From Clostridia bacterium (lineage in GTDB: Bacteria; Bacillota; Clostridia; Tissierellales; Dethiosulfatibacteraceae), in assembly GCA_011390775.1 (NCBI GenBank), contig JAABRS010000003.1, forward strand, positions 1-38,195: a stretch of 38,195 nt of DNA, read 5' to 3'. The notes below the pieces were generated by a model. It saw only the letters and a list, made by a program, of their open reading frames with translations, had not been told where the DNA came from and ran no database searches. Made by a program: the position numbers and the translations under genes. Shown here in pieces: positions 16,373-26,015 of the stretch. Within the stretch, counting starts at the first letter, position 1; each line of letters starts with the position of its first letter.

Positions 16373-16402
16373 AAAAAAGAGACAGAATATTGATTCTGCC
16401 TC
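16373..16402 (-). terminator. Intrinsic terminator after thrS
   Basis: On the minus strand, GAGGCAGAAT-CAAT-ATTCTGTCTC (16402-16379) is followed by a run of six U (16373-16378). It begins seven bases after the thrS stop. Confidence 0.82.
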
Positions 16403-16408
16403 CAATTA

Positions 16409-18331
16409 TTAAGCATTAGGTGAGTCATTTACCTTGTTTTCTATTTTTTCTTTTATTATTTTAATAAAATCTTCAGTATTTTTTTCTCCTAAATCACCTT
16501 CTGCTCTATCTCTAACAGCTATAGTTCCATTATTAACTTCATTTTCTCCTACTATCATCATATAAGGTATTTTTTCTACTTGAGCTTCTCTAATCTTATA
16601 TCCTACTTTTTCGCTTCTAGTATCAAGCTCTACTCTAATTCCCATTTCTTCAAACTGCTTTTTGATTTTTTCACCATATTCATTAAATTTATCTGATATT
16701 GGTAAAATTCTAGCCTGTACCGGTGCTAACCAAGTTGGAAATGCTCCTGCATAGTGCTCTATTAATATTCCAATAAATCTTTCCATACTTCCAAATATTG
16801 TTCTATGAACCATAACGGGTCTGTGCTTTTCTCCATCTTTTCCTACATATGTAAGATCAAATCTTTGAGGCATTTGGAAATCCAATTGACATGTTCCACA
16901 CTGCCAAGTTCTACCTATTGCATCTTCTAGGTGGAAATCAATTTTAGGTCCGTAGAAGGCTCCGTCTCCTTCGTTGATTCTGAATTCGATATTCTTTTCT
17001 TCCAATGCATCTCTTAAAGAAGCTGTAGCTAAGTCCCATTCTTCCTGAGTTCCCATTGAATCTTCAGGCTTTGTAGATAACTCAACTCTATATTTAAATC
17101 CAAAAATATTGTAAAGATAATCTGTAAAGTCAATTACACCTTTAATTTCATCTTTTACCTGTTCTTCTAACATGAATAAATGAGCATCATCTTGAGTAAA
17201 GTTTCTAACTCTCATAAGTCCATGTAAGGCTCCAGACATTTCATGTCTGTGAACTAATCCTAATTCTCCCCATCTAAATGGAAAGTCTCTATAAGAATAC
17301 ATGTTGCTCTTGTAAATAAGTAGAGCTCCAGGACAGTTCATTGGTTTTATAGCATAATCTTCTCCGTCAATTTTCGTAAAATACATATTTTCTTGATAGT
17401 GATCCCAGTGACCAGATTTATGCCAAAGTTCTTCATTTAATATGATAGGAGTTTTAACTTCTCCGTATCCTCTTTTATAGTGTTCTTTTCTCCATAAGTC
17501 TTCAAGAATATTTCTTATAACCATTCCTTTTGGATGGAAGAATGGAAATCCAGGACCTTCTTCATGCATAGTAAATAAATTTAATTCTTTTCCTAATTTT
17601 CTATGATCTCTTTTTTTTGCTTCTTCTAATCTATTTAAGTATTCTTTCAACTGTTTATTTTTTTCAAAGGAAGTTCCATAAATTCTTTGAAGCATTTTAT
17701 TTTTCTCATCTCCTCGCCAATATGCACCGGCAAGGCTTAGCAACTTAAATGCTTTAACTTTTTTTGTGCTAGGTAGATGAGGTCCGGCACATAAATCGAC
17801 AAAGTCTCCCTGTTTATAAAAAGATATAGTTTCTCCTTCTGGAAGGTTTTCAATTAGTTCAACTTTGTAGTCTTCACCTTTTTCTTCCATTAGTTTTATT
17901 GCTTCATCTTTTTTTAGAGTAAACCTCTCTACTTCTAAGTCTTCTTTGACAATTTTATTCATTTCTTTTTCTATTTTTTCAAGGTCTTCTTCAGTAAATT
18001 TGTGTTCCGAATCAAAATCGTAGTAATAACCATTTTCTATAGCCGGACCAATTGCCAGCTTTGTTCCCGGAAATAGTCTTTTTACTGCTTGTGCTAAAAT
18101 ATGAGAGCTTGTATGTCTAAATATATCTTCCCCTACTTCACTTTCAAATTTTACCAATTCTACTTCACTGTCTTCTTGTAATTCGTATGTCAAATCCCTT
18201 GGCTTTCCGTTTACAACGGCTCCAACTACAACTCTTGCCAGCCCTTCACTTATATCTTTTGCAACATCTATAACCTTTATACCTTTTTCATATTCTCTAC
18301 TGCTACCATCTGGTAAAGTAATTTTAATCAT
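16409..18331 (-). CDS. thrS: Threonyl-tRNA synthetase
   Basis: ThrRS charges tRNA(Thr). The 640-residue length is normal. Domains are TGS (ITLPDGSSREY at the start), the editing domain with HTSSHILAQAVKRLFPG, and a class II core with motif 2 (GLVHRHEMSGALHGLMRVR), the zinc Cys in MNCPGALL and the QDDAHLF segment. The C-terminal anticodon-binding domain includes APVQARILPIS and LDTRSEKVGYKIREAQ. GGAGG lies directly upstream. It is controlled by the T-box just ahead and ends at its own terminator. Confidence 0.97.
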   Translation of the reverse strand: MIKITLPDGSSREYEKGIKVIDVAKDISEGLARVVVGAVVNGKPRDLTYELQEDSEVELVKFESEVGEDIFRHTSSHILAQAVKRLFPGTKLAIGPAIENGYYYDFDSEHKFTEEDLEKIEKEMNKIVKEDLEVERFTLKKDEAIKLMEEKGEDYKVELIENLPEGETISFYKQGDFVDLCAGPHLPSTKKVKAFKLLSLAGAYWRGDEKNKMLQRIYGTSFEKNKQLKEYLNRLEEAKKRDHRKLGKELNLFTMHEEGPGFPFFHPKGMVIRNILEDLWRKEHYKRGYGEVKTPIILNEELWHKSGHWDHYQENMYFTKIDGEDYAIKPMNCPGALLIYKSNMYSYRDFPFRWGELGLVHRHEMSGALHGLMRVRNFTQDDAHLFMLEEQVKDEIKGVIDFTDYLYNIFGFKYRVELSTKPEDSMGTQEEWDLATASLRDALEEKNIEFRINEGDGAFYGPKIDFHLEDAIGRTWQCGTCQLDFQMPQRFDLTYVGKDGEKHRPVMVHRTIFGSMERFIGILIEHYAGAFPTWLAPVQARILPISDKFNEYGEKIKKQFEEMGIRVELDTRSEKVGYKIREAQVEKIPYMMIVGENEVNNGTIAVRDRAEGDLGEKNTEDFIKIIKEKIENKVNDSPNA

Positions 18332-18352
18332 ATTTTCCTCCTTTTTTTCAAT

Positions 18353-18558
18353 TAAAAAAGTCCCTTAATATTAAGGGACGTATATAACGTGGTTCCACCC
18401 TAGTTTGTTCTCTAGTAATTTAACGCATTTAACGCAGCATAAGCTGAACTCCAAGCTAGTTTTCAAATAATCTTATGATAGGAAAACTTACAGCTACTGC
18501 CTTCCCTCTCTTGATCACAGTTTTTATTCTACTCGGCTCTTCATAGTTTTTATTTGTA
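18353..18558 (-). promoter_or_regulatory. T-box leader of thrS (Thr-specific)
   Basis: On the minus strand the T-box sequence AGGGTGGAACCACG (18401-18388) is followed by the terminator GTCCCTTAAT-ATTAAGGGAC (18379-18360) with a U-run. Stem I starts at GAAGAGCCGAG (near 18533-18543), whose parts pair with CUUGG and UUC near 18447-18455. The 3' side of the resulting specifier loop reads GAAAACUAG, so ACU (Thr) at 18458-18460 is the best specifier. GAGAGGGAAGG in the distal part is also typical. Uncharged tRNA(Thr) would stabilise the antiterminator. Confidence 0.9.
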
Positions 18559-18570
18559 AATATTATCAAC

Positions 18571-18599
18571 ATTATAATATCATAGATTTATTTTGTCAA
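18571..18599 (-). promoter_or_regulatory. Consensus sigma-A promoter for thrS
   Basis: On the minus strand, TTGACA (18594-18599), a 17-base spacer and TATAAT (18571-18576) match consensus at all twelve positions. It begins nine bases after the hisIE stop, and no terminator is seen between hisIE and this promoter. Confidence 0.85.
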
Positions 18600-18607
18600 T
18601 ATTTATA

Positions 18608-19231
18608 TCATTTATGTCTTTTTTTGAGTTCTTTTTTTATTTCTCCTATATTTACATTTTTTTCTACCATAAGTACCAGGGTGTGGTATACTAAATCACT
18701 GATTTCATATATAAGTTCGTTTTTATCTTCATTTTTAGAGGCAATAATAACTTCTCCGCTCTCTTCTGCGATTTTTTTTAGGATTTTATCTAATCCTTCT
18801 TTTAATAAATAGTTGGTATAAGATTTTTCTTTTGGATTTATTTTTCTATCTATTATTGTTTCATATATATTTTCTAATATTTCATCATTTTCCTTCTTAT
18901 CTTCTATTACGTAATTGTGAAAACAAGAGTATTTACCTGTATGACATGCCGGCCCTTCTTGCTCAACTTCTAATAGTATTGTATCTCCATCACAATCATA
19001 TGAAAAACCTTTTAGCATTTGATAATTTCCAGAGGTTTCTCCTTTTAACCATAATTTTTGTCTACTTCTACTATAGTAACATACTTTTTTTTCATTAAGA
19101 GTTTTTTGGATTGATTCTTTATTCATATAGGCCAACATAAGTACTTTTTTTGTATTTACATCCTGAGCTATGGCAGGAACTAATCCCTTTTCATCAAATT
19201 TAATATTTTTTATTAATTCATTGTATTCCAT
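18608..19231 (-). CDS. hisIE: Bifunctional phosphoribosyl-AMP cyclohydrolase / phosphoribosyl-ATP pyrophosphatase
   Basis: HisIE carries out steps 2 and 3 of histidine synthesis. The N-terminal HisI part (about 1-115) has [11 protein letters not shown], the metal site [12 protein letters not shown] and [12 protein letters not shown]. The C-terminal HisE part (about 120-207) has [13 protein letters not shown] and the helical [12 protein letters not shown] with acidic metal ligands. The 207-residue length fits the fused form. It is the last gene of the his operon, 10 bases after hisF. Confidence 0.96.
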   Translation of the reverse strand: MEYNELIKNIKFDEKGLVPAIAQDVNTKKVLMLAYMNKESIQKTLNEKKVCYYSRSRQKLWLKGETSGNYQMLKGFSYDCDGDTILLEVEQEGPACHTGKYSCFHNYVIEDKKENDEILENIYETIIDRKINPKEKSYTNYLLKEGLDKILKKIAEESGEVIIASKNEDKNELIYEISDLVYHTLVLMVEKNVNIGEIKKELKKRHK

Positions 19232-19241
19232 TTGTACTCCT

Positions 19242-20000
19242 TTATATTCTTACTTCTATTCCTTTATTTTTTAAATATTTTTTTAAATCATTAATATTTA
19301 TTTCTCCATAGTGAAATACTGAAGCAGCCAATATTCCATCTACATCAGCTTTTTCTGCAACTTCATAAAAATGTTCCATTTTACCGGCACCTCCAGAAGC
19401 AATAACCGGTACTCTAACTTTTTGGGTAATTTGGCTTAATAAATCTATATCATATCCTTCTTTCATGCCGTCAGCATCTATGCTATTGATTACAAGCTCT
19501 CCAGCACCAAGTTCTACTCCTTTTACTGCCCACTCTACAGCATCAAGGCCGGTATTTTTTCTACCACCGTTTATTATGACCTTCCAAGTACCGTCTTTGT
19601 CTTTTTTTGCATCTATTGAAAGCACTACGCACTGAGCTCCGTATTTTTCTGAAGCTTCTTTTATAAGAAGAGGATTTTTAACTGCAGAGGAATTTACAGA
19701 TACTTTGTCTGCTCCTTTTCTTAATATGTCATTAAAGTCTTCTAATGTTGATACTCCTCCCCCTACTGAAAAGGGAATATTAATTTCATCAGCAACTCTT
19801 TTAACGAATTCAAGAGAAGTTTTTCTTCCTTCGTTTGATGCAGTAATATCGTAAAATACTAATTCATCTGCATTATTGTCACTGTAAAACTTACCTAATG
19901 CTTCCGGTTGATCTACATCTACTATATCTTTAAATTTTTTACCTTTTACTACTCTTCCTTTTCTAACATCAAGGCAGGGTATTATTCTTTTTGCAAGCAT
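19242..20000 (-). CDS. hisF: Imidazole glycerol phosphate synthase cyclase subunit
   Basis: HisF uses ammonia from HisH to turn PRFAR into IGP and AICAR. It is a 252-residue TIM barrel with catalytic Asp in [36 protein letters not shown] (second catalytic Asp) and [13 protein letters not shown]. It overlaps the hisA end by 19 bases, which suggests coupled translation. Confidence 0.97.
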   Translation of the reverse strand: MLAKRIIPCLDVRKGRVVKGKKFKDIVDVDQPEALGKFYSDNNADELVFYDITASNEGRKTSLEFVKRVADEINIPFSVGGGVSTLEDFNDILRKGADKVSVNSSAVKNPLLIKEASEKYGAQCVVLSIDAKKDKDGTWKVIINGGRKNTGLDAVEWAVKGVELGAGELVINSIDADGMKEGYDIDLLSQITQKVRVPVIASGGAGKMEHFYEVAEKADVDGILAASVFHYGEININDLKKYLKNKGIEVRI

Positions 20001-20701
20001 TTATATGCCTCCTCTAAATCTATATCTCCATTATACAAAGCTTTACCAATTATAGCTCCATATATATTTAATCTATCAAGTTCTTCTAAATCTCTTATGG
20101 ATGATACACCGCCTGAAGCTACAATGTTTAAATTAGTTTTCTCTTTTAGCATTTTATAGTATTTAAAATTTGGTCCTTTCAGCATACCATCTTTTAATAT
20201 ATCAGTATATATTAAAGTATCTATTCCTATTTTTTCCATGGTTCTACATATATCTAAAACATGGATATCAGTTACTTCTTTCCAACCTTTAACGGCAGCA
20301 TAACCATCTACTGCATCTACAGAAACCGCCATATTTTTACCGTATTTTTTTGCTATTTTTTTTAAAAGTTCAGGATTTTCAACAGCCATAGTTCCTATAA
20401 TAACTCTTTCTACACCTAAATCTAAATACGACTTAATCTTTTTTTCACTTCTTATGCCTCCTCCTATTTGGATTTTGACATTAGTTTTATTTATAATTTC
20501 GATTATTGATTTTTCATTTATTAAATTTTCAGTTTCAGCACCATCTAAATCTACAATATGTAAAAAATCTGCTCCTTTATTAATCCATTTTTTAGCCATT
20601 TCTAGAGGGTTATCAGAGTATACTGTAGCTTCGTTAAATTTACCTTGCTTTAATCTTACAGCTTTATTATTTTTAATATCTATAGCTGGAAAAATTTTCA
20701 T
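19982..20701 (-). CDS. hisA: ProFAR isomerase (phosphoribosylformimino-AICAR-P isomerase)
   Basis: This 239-residue beta/alpha barrel isomerises ProFAR to PRFAR. Asp8 is in [16 protein letters not shown]. The duplicated phosphate sites appear in IQIGGGIRS and VASGGVSSI, and the second half has [13 protein letters not shown]. It overlaps hisH by four bases and hisF by 19. Confidence 0.96.
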   Translation of the reverse strand: MKIFPAIDIKNNKAVRLKQGKFNEATVYSDNPLEMAKKWINKGADFLHIVDLDGAETENLINEKSIIEIINKTNVKIQIGGGIRSEKKIKSYLDLGVERVIIGTMAVENPELLKKIAKKYGKNMAVSVDAVDGYAAVKGWKEVTDIHVLDICRTMEKIGIDTLIYTDILKDGMLKGPNFKYYKMLKEKTNLNIVASGGVSSIRDLEELDRLNIYGAIIGKALYNGDIDLEEAYKCLQKE

Positions 20702-21300
20702 CTTATAATCTCCTTATATGCTTTCAATATATTATGTCCTACGTTACCGCTCTTTTCAGGATGAAATTGAATACCGTATATATTATCTTTGTTAATTATT
20801 CCAGGCACTTTAACTTCGTACTCTGAATATGCAACAACATCTTCTTCTCTTCCCTTGGCATAGTACGAATGTACGTAGTAAACATAGTCACCTTCTTTAA
20901 TATATCTAACTATTGGATTTTCTTTTTGAATTTTTAAATCATTCCATCCCATATGTGGAACCTTTAAACTTATATCAAATTTTTTGATATATCCTTCAAC
21001 CAAACCCAATCCATCATATTCACCATTTTCAAAGCTTTTTTCATAAAGAAGCTGCATTCCTAAACATATACCTAAAATGCTTTTTCCCTTTTTAACTTCT
21101 TCAATTATAATGTCTTTTAAATTTTTTTCTTCTAGTAATTTTATAGCATCTCTAAAAGCACCAACCCCGGGTAATATAAGGGAATCACTATTTTTTATAT
21201 CATGTATATCGCTGGAAATTTTAGTTTCTAATCCAACTCTTTCAAAACCTTTCTGGACGGAATTGAGATTTCCTAAACCGTAATCTATTATAACATTCAT
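20698..21300 (-). CDS. hisH: Imidazole glycerol phosphate synthase glutaminase subunit
   Basis: A class I glutamine amidotransferase of 200 residues that feeds ammonia to HisF. The nucleophile Cys is in LGICLGMQLLYE and the His/Glu pair in GIQFHPEKSG. The oxyanion region (LPGVGAFRDAI) and VPHMGWNDL are present. It shares a base with the hisB stop and overlaps hisA. Confidence 0.97.
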   Translation of the reverse strand: MNVIIDYGLGNLNSVQKGFERVGLETKISSDIHDIKNSDSLILPGVGAFRDAIKLLEEKNLKDIIIEEVKKGKSILGICLGMQLLYEKSFENGEYDGLGLVEGYIKKFDISLKVPHMGWNDLKIQKENPIVRYIKEGDYVYYVHSYYAKGREEDVVAYSEYEVKVPGIINKDNIYGIQFHPEKSGNVGHNILKAYKEIIR

Positions 21301-21878
21301 TATAATACTCCTTTTGTAGATTGAGTTTTATCAGATGTTATCTTCACCGCTTCTTTTAATGCTCTTCCAAATCCTTTGAAAATAGATTCTATTATATGAT
21401 GATCATTATCTCCATATATATTTTCAATATGTAGAGTTGTTTTGCTTTCATTTGCGAAGGCAGTAAAGAATTCTTTGAAACTTTGACTTTCCATATCTCC
21501 TAATTTATAGTGAGTTAAATTTGCATTATAAACTGTATAAGGTCTCCCGCTTATATCAAGTACTATCCTACTTAAAGCCTCATCCATAGGAAGATAAATG
21601 TATGAGTATCTGTTTATTCCTTTCTTATCCCCTAAGGCTTGTAGAAATGCTTTACCAAAGGATAATCCAATGTCTTCAACAGTATGGTGAGTATCAACGT
21701 TCAAGTCACCCTTTGCAGTTATACTTAAATCCAATTGACCGTGAAATGCTAAAAGTTCCATCATATGATCAAAGAAACCAATTCCTGTATTGATATCACT
21801 TTTTCCTTTGCCGTCTAAATCGATACTAATACTTACTTCTGTCTCATTAGTTTTTCTTGTCTCTTTACCTGTCCTCAT
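21300..21878 (-). CDS. hisB: Imidazoleglycerol-phosphate dehydratase
   Basis: The 192-residue monofunctional form, with the duplicated metal-binding motifs DTHHTVEDIG and GDNDHHIIESIFKGFGRAL, dehydrates IGP to imidazole-acetol phosphate. There is no histidinol-phosphatase domain fused, as there is in enterobacterial HisB. It overlaps hisC by 14 bases. Confidence 0.97.
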   Translation of the reverse strand: MRTGKETRKTNETEVSISIDLDGKGKSDINTGIGFFDHMMELLAFHGQLDLSITAKGDLNVDTHHTVEDIGLSFGKAFLQALGDKKGINRYSYIYLPMDEALSRIVLDISGRPYTVYNANLTHYKLGDMESQSFKEFFTAFANESKTTLHIENIYGDNDHHIIESIFKGFGRALKEAVKITSDKTQSTKGVL

Positions 21879-22902
21879 TTTTTACCTCCCATAATTTTTT
21901 TATCATATAGTCATTATCTTCTTTTCTGCCTATAGAAATTCTATAATGATCCTCTATGTCTTTAGTAAAATCTCTAATTAAAACTTGTTTATTTTCTAAT
22001 TTTTCAGCAAGATTTTTAATATCTGATTTTATCATAATAAAATTAGTCATTGAAGGATATACTTTAAATTCTAGTTCTTTTAATAAATCCATTACTTTTT
22101 TTCTTTCTTCTTTTATCATTTTAATATGCTGTTTAATTATTTCTAAGTTATCAAAAGTTTGATTGGCTATTAATTGCGATACTGAATTTAAGTTGTATGG
22201 TAGTTTGACCTTCCATAAATTCTCTATCATTTTTTCACTTGAAATTAAAGCTCCAATCCTCAATCCTGCTAGTCCAAAAGCTTTAGATAAAGTTCTCATA
22301 ACTATTAGGTTTTCATAATTATTGATTAAATCTACTGCAGATTCTCCACCAAATTCAATATAGGCCTCATCGATAATTACTATTGATTGTTTTGTCTTAT
22401 CTAAGATTTTATTTATTTCTTTCTTTTTTAAATACGAGCCTGTTGGATTATTTGGATTGCATATAATAATGACTTTAGGTTTATTTTCTTCATATCTTTT
22501 TATTATATTATCTACACTAAAACTATAATTATTTTCAGACTTAATTGTTAAGTTCTTCAAATTTGATAATTTACAGTAAATTGGGTACATACTAAAGGAA
22601 GGTTCAAAAGTCATTACTTTTTCATCAATGTCACAAAAAGCATTTATAGTTGTTAATAATAATTCACTAGAACCATTTCCTACTAATATATTTTCCATTT
22701 TACAACCGTAATATTTAGCCATATTTTCCCTAAGTTGTTTAGCATCACTATCTGGATAAAGCTGAGGTTTAAAGTTATCTAAATTTAATTTTGAGTTTAA
22801 CATGTAATTACAGCCTTCATTTGCATCAAGTTTTACTTTATATGGTTTATCATTCACTCTATAAGGCACAATATCTCTTAGATTTTTTTTAATATTTATC
22901 AT
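21865..22902 (-). CDS. hisC: Histidinol-phosphate aminotransferase
   Basis: A PLP class I/II aminotransferase of 345 residues. Visible are the KLDANEGCNY start region, GNGSSELLL, ICNPNNPTGSYL, IIDEAYIEFGG, and the PLP-lysine motif MRTLSKAFGLAGLRIG. It makes L-histidinol phosphate. It lies four bases after hisD in the operon. Confidence 0.95.
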   Translation of the reverse strand: MINIKKNLRDIVPYRVNDKPYKVKLDANEGCNYMLNSKLNLDNFKPQLYPDSDAKQLRENMAKYYGCKMENILVGNGSSELLLTTINAFCDIDEKVMTFEPSFSMYPIYCKLSNLKNLTIKSENNYSFSVDNIIKRYEENKPKVIIICNPNNPTGSYLKKKEINKILDKTKQSIVIIDEAYIEFGGESAVDLINNYENLIVMRTLSKAFGLAGLRIGALISSEKMIENLWKVKLPYNLNSVSQLIANQTFDNLEIIKQHIKMIKEERKKVMDLLKELEFKVYPSMTNFIMIKSDIKNLAEKLENKQVLIRDFTKDIEDHYRISIGRKEDNDYMIKKLWEVKNEDR

Positions 22903-22905
22903 ATT

Positions 22906-24192
22906 TTACTCCTTAAATCTTATTTTAATGGACTGGGCATGACCTGTTAATCCTTCATTTTCAGCAAATCTTATGATGTCATCTTTGGAATCTCTAAGGG
23001 ATTCTTTACTATAGTAAATCAAAGAAGTTTTTTTAATGAAATCATCTACACTTAAAGGCGATGAAAATTTTGAAGTACCATTAGTCGGTAGAGTATGATT
23101 TGGTCCTGCATAATAATCACCTACAGGTTCTGGAGAATATTCACCTAAGAAAATTGCTCCTGCATTATCTACTTTTTTATAATCTTCAAAAGGATTCACA
23201 GTTAGAATTTCTAAATGCTCTGGTGCTATTTCATTAGCAATCTCAAGGGATTCATTTAGAGAATCTGTAAGAATAATCCCTCCGTAGTTATCTATAGATT
23301 TAGATATAATTTCTTTTCGCGGCATTTTATCTATCATTATTTCTAAATATTCACTTACTTTTTCTGCAAGTTTATATGAGTCAGTTACAAGTATTGAAGC
23401 GGCCATCTCATCGTGCTCTGCCTGAGAAATTAAGTCGGCAGCTATATATTTTGGGTTAGCATTTTTGTCAGCGACAATTAAGATTTCACTTGGGCCTGCT
23501 ATCATATCTATCCCTACCATTTCAGATACTATTTTTTTTGCAGCACTAACGTAAATATTCCCAGGACCAGTTATTTTAAATACTTTAGGAACTGATTCTG
23601 TTCCATAGGCTAATGCAGCTATTCCGTGAGCTCCACCAATTTTATATATTTTATCAACACCACATATCATAGCAGCAGCTAAGATAGAATCCATTACTTT
23701 ACCATCTTCTTTAACCGGTGTAATCATTACTAGTTCTTCAACTCCTGCTATTTTTGCTGGTACAGCATTCATAATAACTGTTGAAGGATACGCTGCTTTT
23801 CCTCCAGGAATATATATCCCTGCTTTTTTAATTGGCTTAATAATTTGACCTAATATAATATCTTCATTATGGGGCTTATATGTAATAGTTTTTCTTTTTT
23901 GTCTTTTATGGTAATCGTATACATTTTTATATGCATTTTTTATAGTGTTTAATAAGTTTTTATCTATGTTATTTAGAGCATAATCTATTTCTTCTCTAGA
24001 AACTAGAAAATTATCGGTTTTTAAACCATCAAATTTTTCCGCATATTTTTTTAAAGCTTCATCACCATTATTTTTAACATCATTAACTATGGTTTCCACA
24101 TCTTTAATTACTTTTTTATAATCTTGAGTACTTCTTGAACTTAGTTCTTCTATAAATTTTCTGTTGTCTTTTTCCTTAATTATCTTAATCAT
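22906..24192 (-). CDS. hisD: Histidinol dehydrogenase
   Basis: HisD oxidises histidinol to histidine in two NAD-dependent steps. The 428 residues include YIPGGKAAYPSTVIMNAVPA, FKITGPGNIYVSAAK, the signature IAGPSEILIVAD, the zinc/catalytic QAEHDEMAASILVT, IAPEHLEIL and GPNHTLPTNGTSKFSS. It overlaps hisG by eight bases. Confidence 0.97.
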   Translation of the reverse strand: MIKIIKEKDNRKFIEELSSRSTQDYKKVIKDVETIVNDVKNNGDEALKKYAEKFDGLKTDNFLVSREEIDYALNNIDKNLLNTIKNAYKNVYDYHKRQKRKTITYKPHNEDIILGQIIKPIKKAGIYIPGGKAAYPSTVIMNAVPAKIAGVEELVMITPVKEDGKVMDSILAAAMICGVDKIYKIGGAHGIAALAYGTESVPKVFKITGPGNIYVSAAKKIVSEMVGIDMIAGPSEILIVADKNANPKYIAADLISQAEHDEMAASILVTDSYKLAEKVSEYLEIMIDKMPRKEIISKSIDNYGGIILTDSLNESLEIANEIAPEHLEILTVNPFEDYKKVDNAGAIFLGEYSPEPVGDYYAGPNHTLPTNGTSKFSSPLSVDDFIKKTSLIYYSKESLRDSKDDIIRFAENEGLTGHAQSIKIRFKE

Positions 24193-24826
24193 CTATTTCA
24201 TCTCCTTCTACCTCAATAATGTTTTTAATTATTTTATTAATTTTTTCATATTTAAACCTGTAAGATATTTTGTTGCATATTAACATTGAATTAACAGGAT
24301 ACATTTTTTCTAATACTTTTAGTCCATTTGCCTTCAATGTTGATCCGGTTTCTACAATATCGACTATAACATCTGTTAAACCAAGAACCGGTGCTAATTC
24401 CACTGATCCATTAAGTTTTATTATTGAAATTTCCTGGCCTTTGTTTTCAAAATATTCTTTAGTAGATTTGGTGAATTTTGTTGCTACTTTTAATACTGAA
24501 TCGCTATTATAAATCTCTTTATCTTCCTTGCCTGCTATACACATTTGACAGTATCCAAATTTTAAATTGTGCAGCTCATATACATCTTTTTTACTTTCAA
24601 TTATCATATCTTTGCCTACTATCCCTATATCAGCCACTCCATTTTCCACATAAGTAATAACATCAGCGTTTTTTAAAAGAACAAATTCAATGTTGTTTTC
24701 ATAATCATTAAAAACTAGTTTTCTACTCTTCATGTCAATTGATCTGCCTATTTTGATCTTTTTAAATAGTTCTACTGTATCTTCTCCTATTCTTCCTTTT
24801 GGTATTGCTATTCTTAATTTATCCAT
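24185..24826 (-). CDS. hisG: ATP phosphoribosyltransferase, short catalytic subunit
   Basis: HisG starts the pathway (ATP + PRPP to PR-ATP). The 213-residue protein has RIAIPKGRIGEDTVELF, VADIGIVGKD and the PRPP loop region VDIVETGSTLKANGL. It lacks the C-terminal ACT-like regulatory domain of long HisG, so it needs HisZ, encoded immediately upstream. I chose ATG 24826, which follows GGGGGAG and overlaps the hisZ stop by one base; a TTG one codon earlier is in frame but less likely. Confidence 0.96.
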   Translation of the reverse strand: MDKLRIAIPKGRIGEDTVELFKKIKIGRSIDMKSRKLVFNDYENNIEFVLLKNADVITYVENGVADIGIVGKDMIIESKKDVYELHNLKFGYCQMCIAGKEDKEIYNSDSVLKVATKFTKSTKEYFENKGQEISIIKLNGSVELAPVLGLTDVIVDIVETGSTLKANGLKVLEKMYPVNSMLICNKISYRFKYEKINKIIKNIIEVEGDEIDD

Positions 24827-25785
24827 CAAATCTCCCCCTTGCTGTATATATTCCTCAATAGTTCGTCTATTTCTACTGAAAATCCTATTGCTGGAATTAT
24901 ATCTCCGTAACCATCAAAATTTATATCATATCTTCCGCCTTTTATTATCTCTTTATTTGAATCGTGGTAGAAGGTTTTAAATATTAGTCCTGAATAATAG
25001 TTTAGGCTGGAAGTAATAGATAAGTCACATATTATATTTTTTGAATCTATATTGTTAACATCTAAATATTTTTTTATTTCCTCTAATTCCTTAAGTCCCT
25101 TTCTCATTTTTTCATTTATATAAAAATTTTCAACCTTATCTAAAACTTCCCCAACTGTTCCTCTCATATCGATAATGTTAATAAGTGCTTCTCTAGCAGG
25201 AGTTTTTTCAAATTTTTTCATATATGCTTTTAAATCTTCTTTATTTTTTTTATTTATTAGTTCAATAATAGTTTTATACTCTATTTCGTCTAGATAAAAC
25301 TCATTTAATATTCCTTTCAAGTATTCCGATGTTCCGATTTCCAATATATAATTTTTTCTATATTTTTTCATTATTGAGTTAATTAATTGAAGAATTTCTT
25401 TATCAGAGTCTATCGTATCTATACCAATACATTCAGCTCCCATTTGTCTTATTTCTTTAATTTTACTATTTTCATTTATAAAAATTTTACCGTAGTAAAA
25501 CAATTTGACTTTGAAACTTTTTTCCCAATTCGGAATTAAATTATTTAATAAATTAGTGGTTATATCTCTAGATAATATAGAAATCTTTCCATTGTTTCCA
25601 ATAACTTTTACAAGGTCGTTATCTTTTAACTCTATATTTGTTAATGAACTCCCCTTAATATCCTCTACTATGTCTGTTTCATAATTTATGTATTCCTTTT
25701 CTAAAAAAAGATTTTCTATATCTTTTTTTAATTGAAATCTTTTTTTGGAAAATTCTATTTCTTCTACTATACTTTTAAATTTCAT
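24826..25785 (-). CDS. hisZ: ATP phosphoribosyltransferase regulatory subunit
   Basis: HisZ is a catalytically inactive HisRS-like paralog that forms the octameric ATP-PRT with short HisG and carries histidine feedback. The 319-residue protein resembles a class II synthetase core (LFYYGKIFINENSKIKEIRQ, MGAECIG, LNYYSGLIFKTF, KGGRYDI) without an anticodon domain. It is the first structural gene of the operon, preceded by an attenuator-like leader, with an AGGAGG site before ATG 25785. Confidence 0.92.
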   Translation of the reverse strand: MKFKSIVEEIEFSKKRFQLKKDIENLFLEKEYINYETDIVEDIKGSSLTNIELKDNDLVKVIGNNGKISILSRDITTNLLNNLIPNWEKSFKVKLFYYGKIFINENSKIKEIRQMGAECIGIDTIDSDKEILQLINSIMKKYRKNYILEIGTSEYLKGILNEFYLDEIEYKTIIELINKKNKEDLKAYMKKFEKTPAREALINIIDMRGTVGEVLDKVENFYINEKMRKGLKELEEIKKYLDVNNIDSKNIICDLSITSSLNYYSGLIFKTFYHDSNKEIIKGGRYDINFDGYGDIIPAIGFSVEIDELLRNIYSKGEI

Positions 25786-25810
25786 GTTTCCTCCTATTTA
25801 TTAATTGTAT

Positions 25811-25844
25811 TAAAAAAACCATACAGACTAACATCTGTATGGTT
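25811..25844 (-). terminator. Intrinsic terminator inside the his leader
   Basis: On the minus strand, AACCATACAGA-TGTTAG-TCTGTATGGTT (25844-25817), an 11-base-pair stem, is followed by a run of U (25811-25818). It lies 25 bases upstream of the hisZ start, in the 5' untranslated region, so it must be controlled for the operon to be expressed. Confidence 0.85.
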
Positions 25845-25929
25845 GAATTCTTCTTACCCATCATAGATGCTGTCTTAGTAAACACTAATAGAGCTTGCAT
25901 CTATGAACTATTGCTCACAAATCAAACTC
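25845..25929 (-). promoter_or_regulatory. Leader segment able to form alternative structures (his attenuator)
   Basis: Two competing pairings are visible. Segment B (25897-25906) pairs with segment C (25861-25870) over ten bases. The His-codon segment A (25934-25941) pairs perfectly over eight bases with 25859-25866, the same C region. A weaker match (seven of eight) joins 25930-25937 to the 5' edge of the terminator (25839-25846). This is the layout expected of a switch read by a translating ribosome, but which fold terminates cannot be decided by eye. No T-box sequence (GGTGGNACC) is present. Confidence 0.6.
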
Positions 25930-25986
25930 TCAACTATGATGATGTACTTTATTTAGTTTAATTTTACAACCTTTAATTAACATCAT
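25930..25986 (-). CDS. His leader peptide with three consecutive His codons
   Basis: Eighteen codons (MMLIKGCKIKLNKVHHHS, then TGA) begin at ATG-ATG (25986/25983) behind AAGGAAG (25993-25999) with normal spacing. They start about 20-30 bases after the expected transcription start. The three CAT codons (25936-25944) are the antepenultimate-region codons just before Ser and stop. The leader is followed by alternative hairpins and a terminator before hisZ. This matches the logic of leader-peptide attenuation known for enterobacterial hisL. The gene is too short to be recognised by length alone; the call rests on position and codon content. Confidence 0.75.
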   Translation of the reverse strand: MMLIKGCKIKLNKVHHHS

Positions 25987-26015
25987 AAAAATCTTCCTTA
26001 AATTTAATTAAATAT

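Noticed and set aside
25811-25986. T-box riboswitch upstream of hisZ
   Set aside because: No T-box sequence (AGGGTGGNACCGCG-like) or stem I features; a short His-codon frame is present instead.
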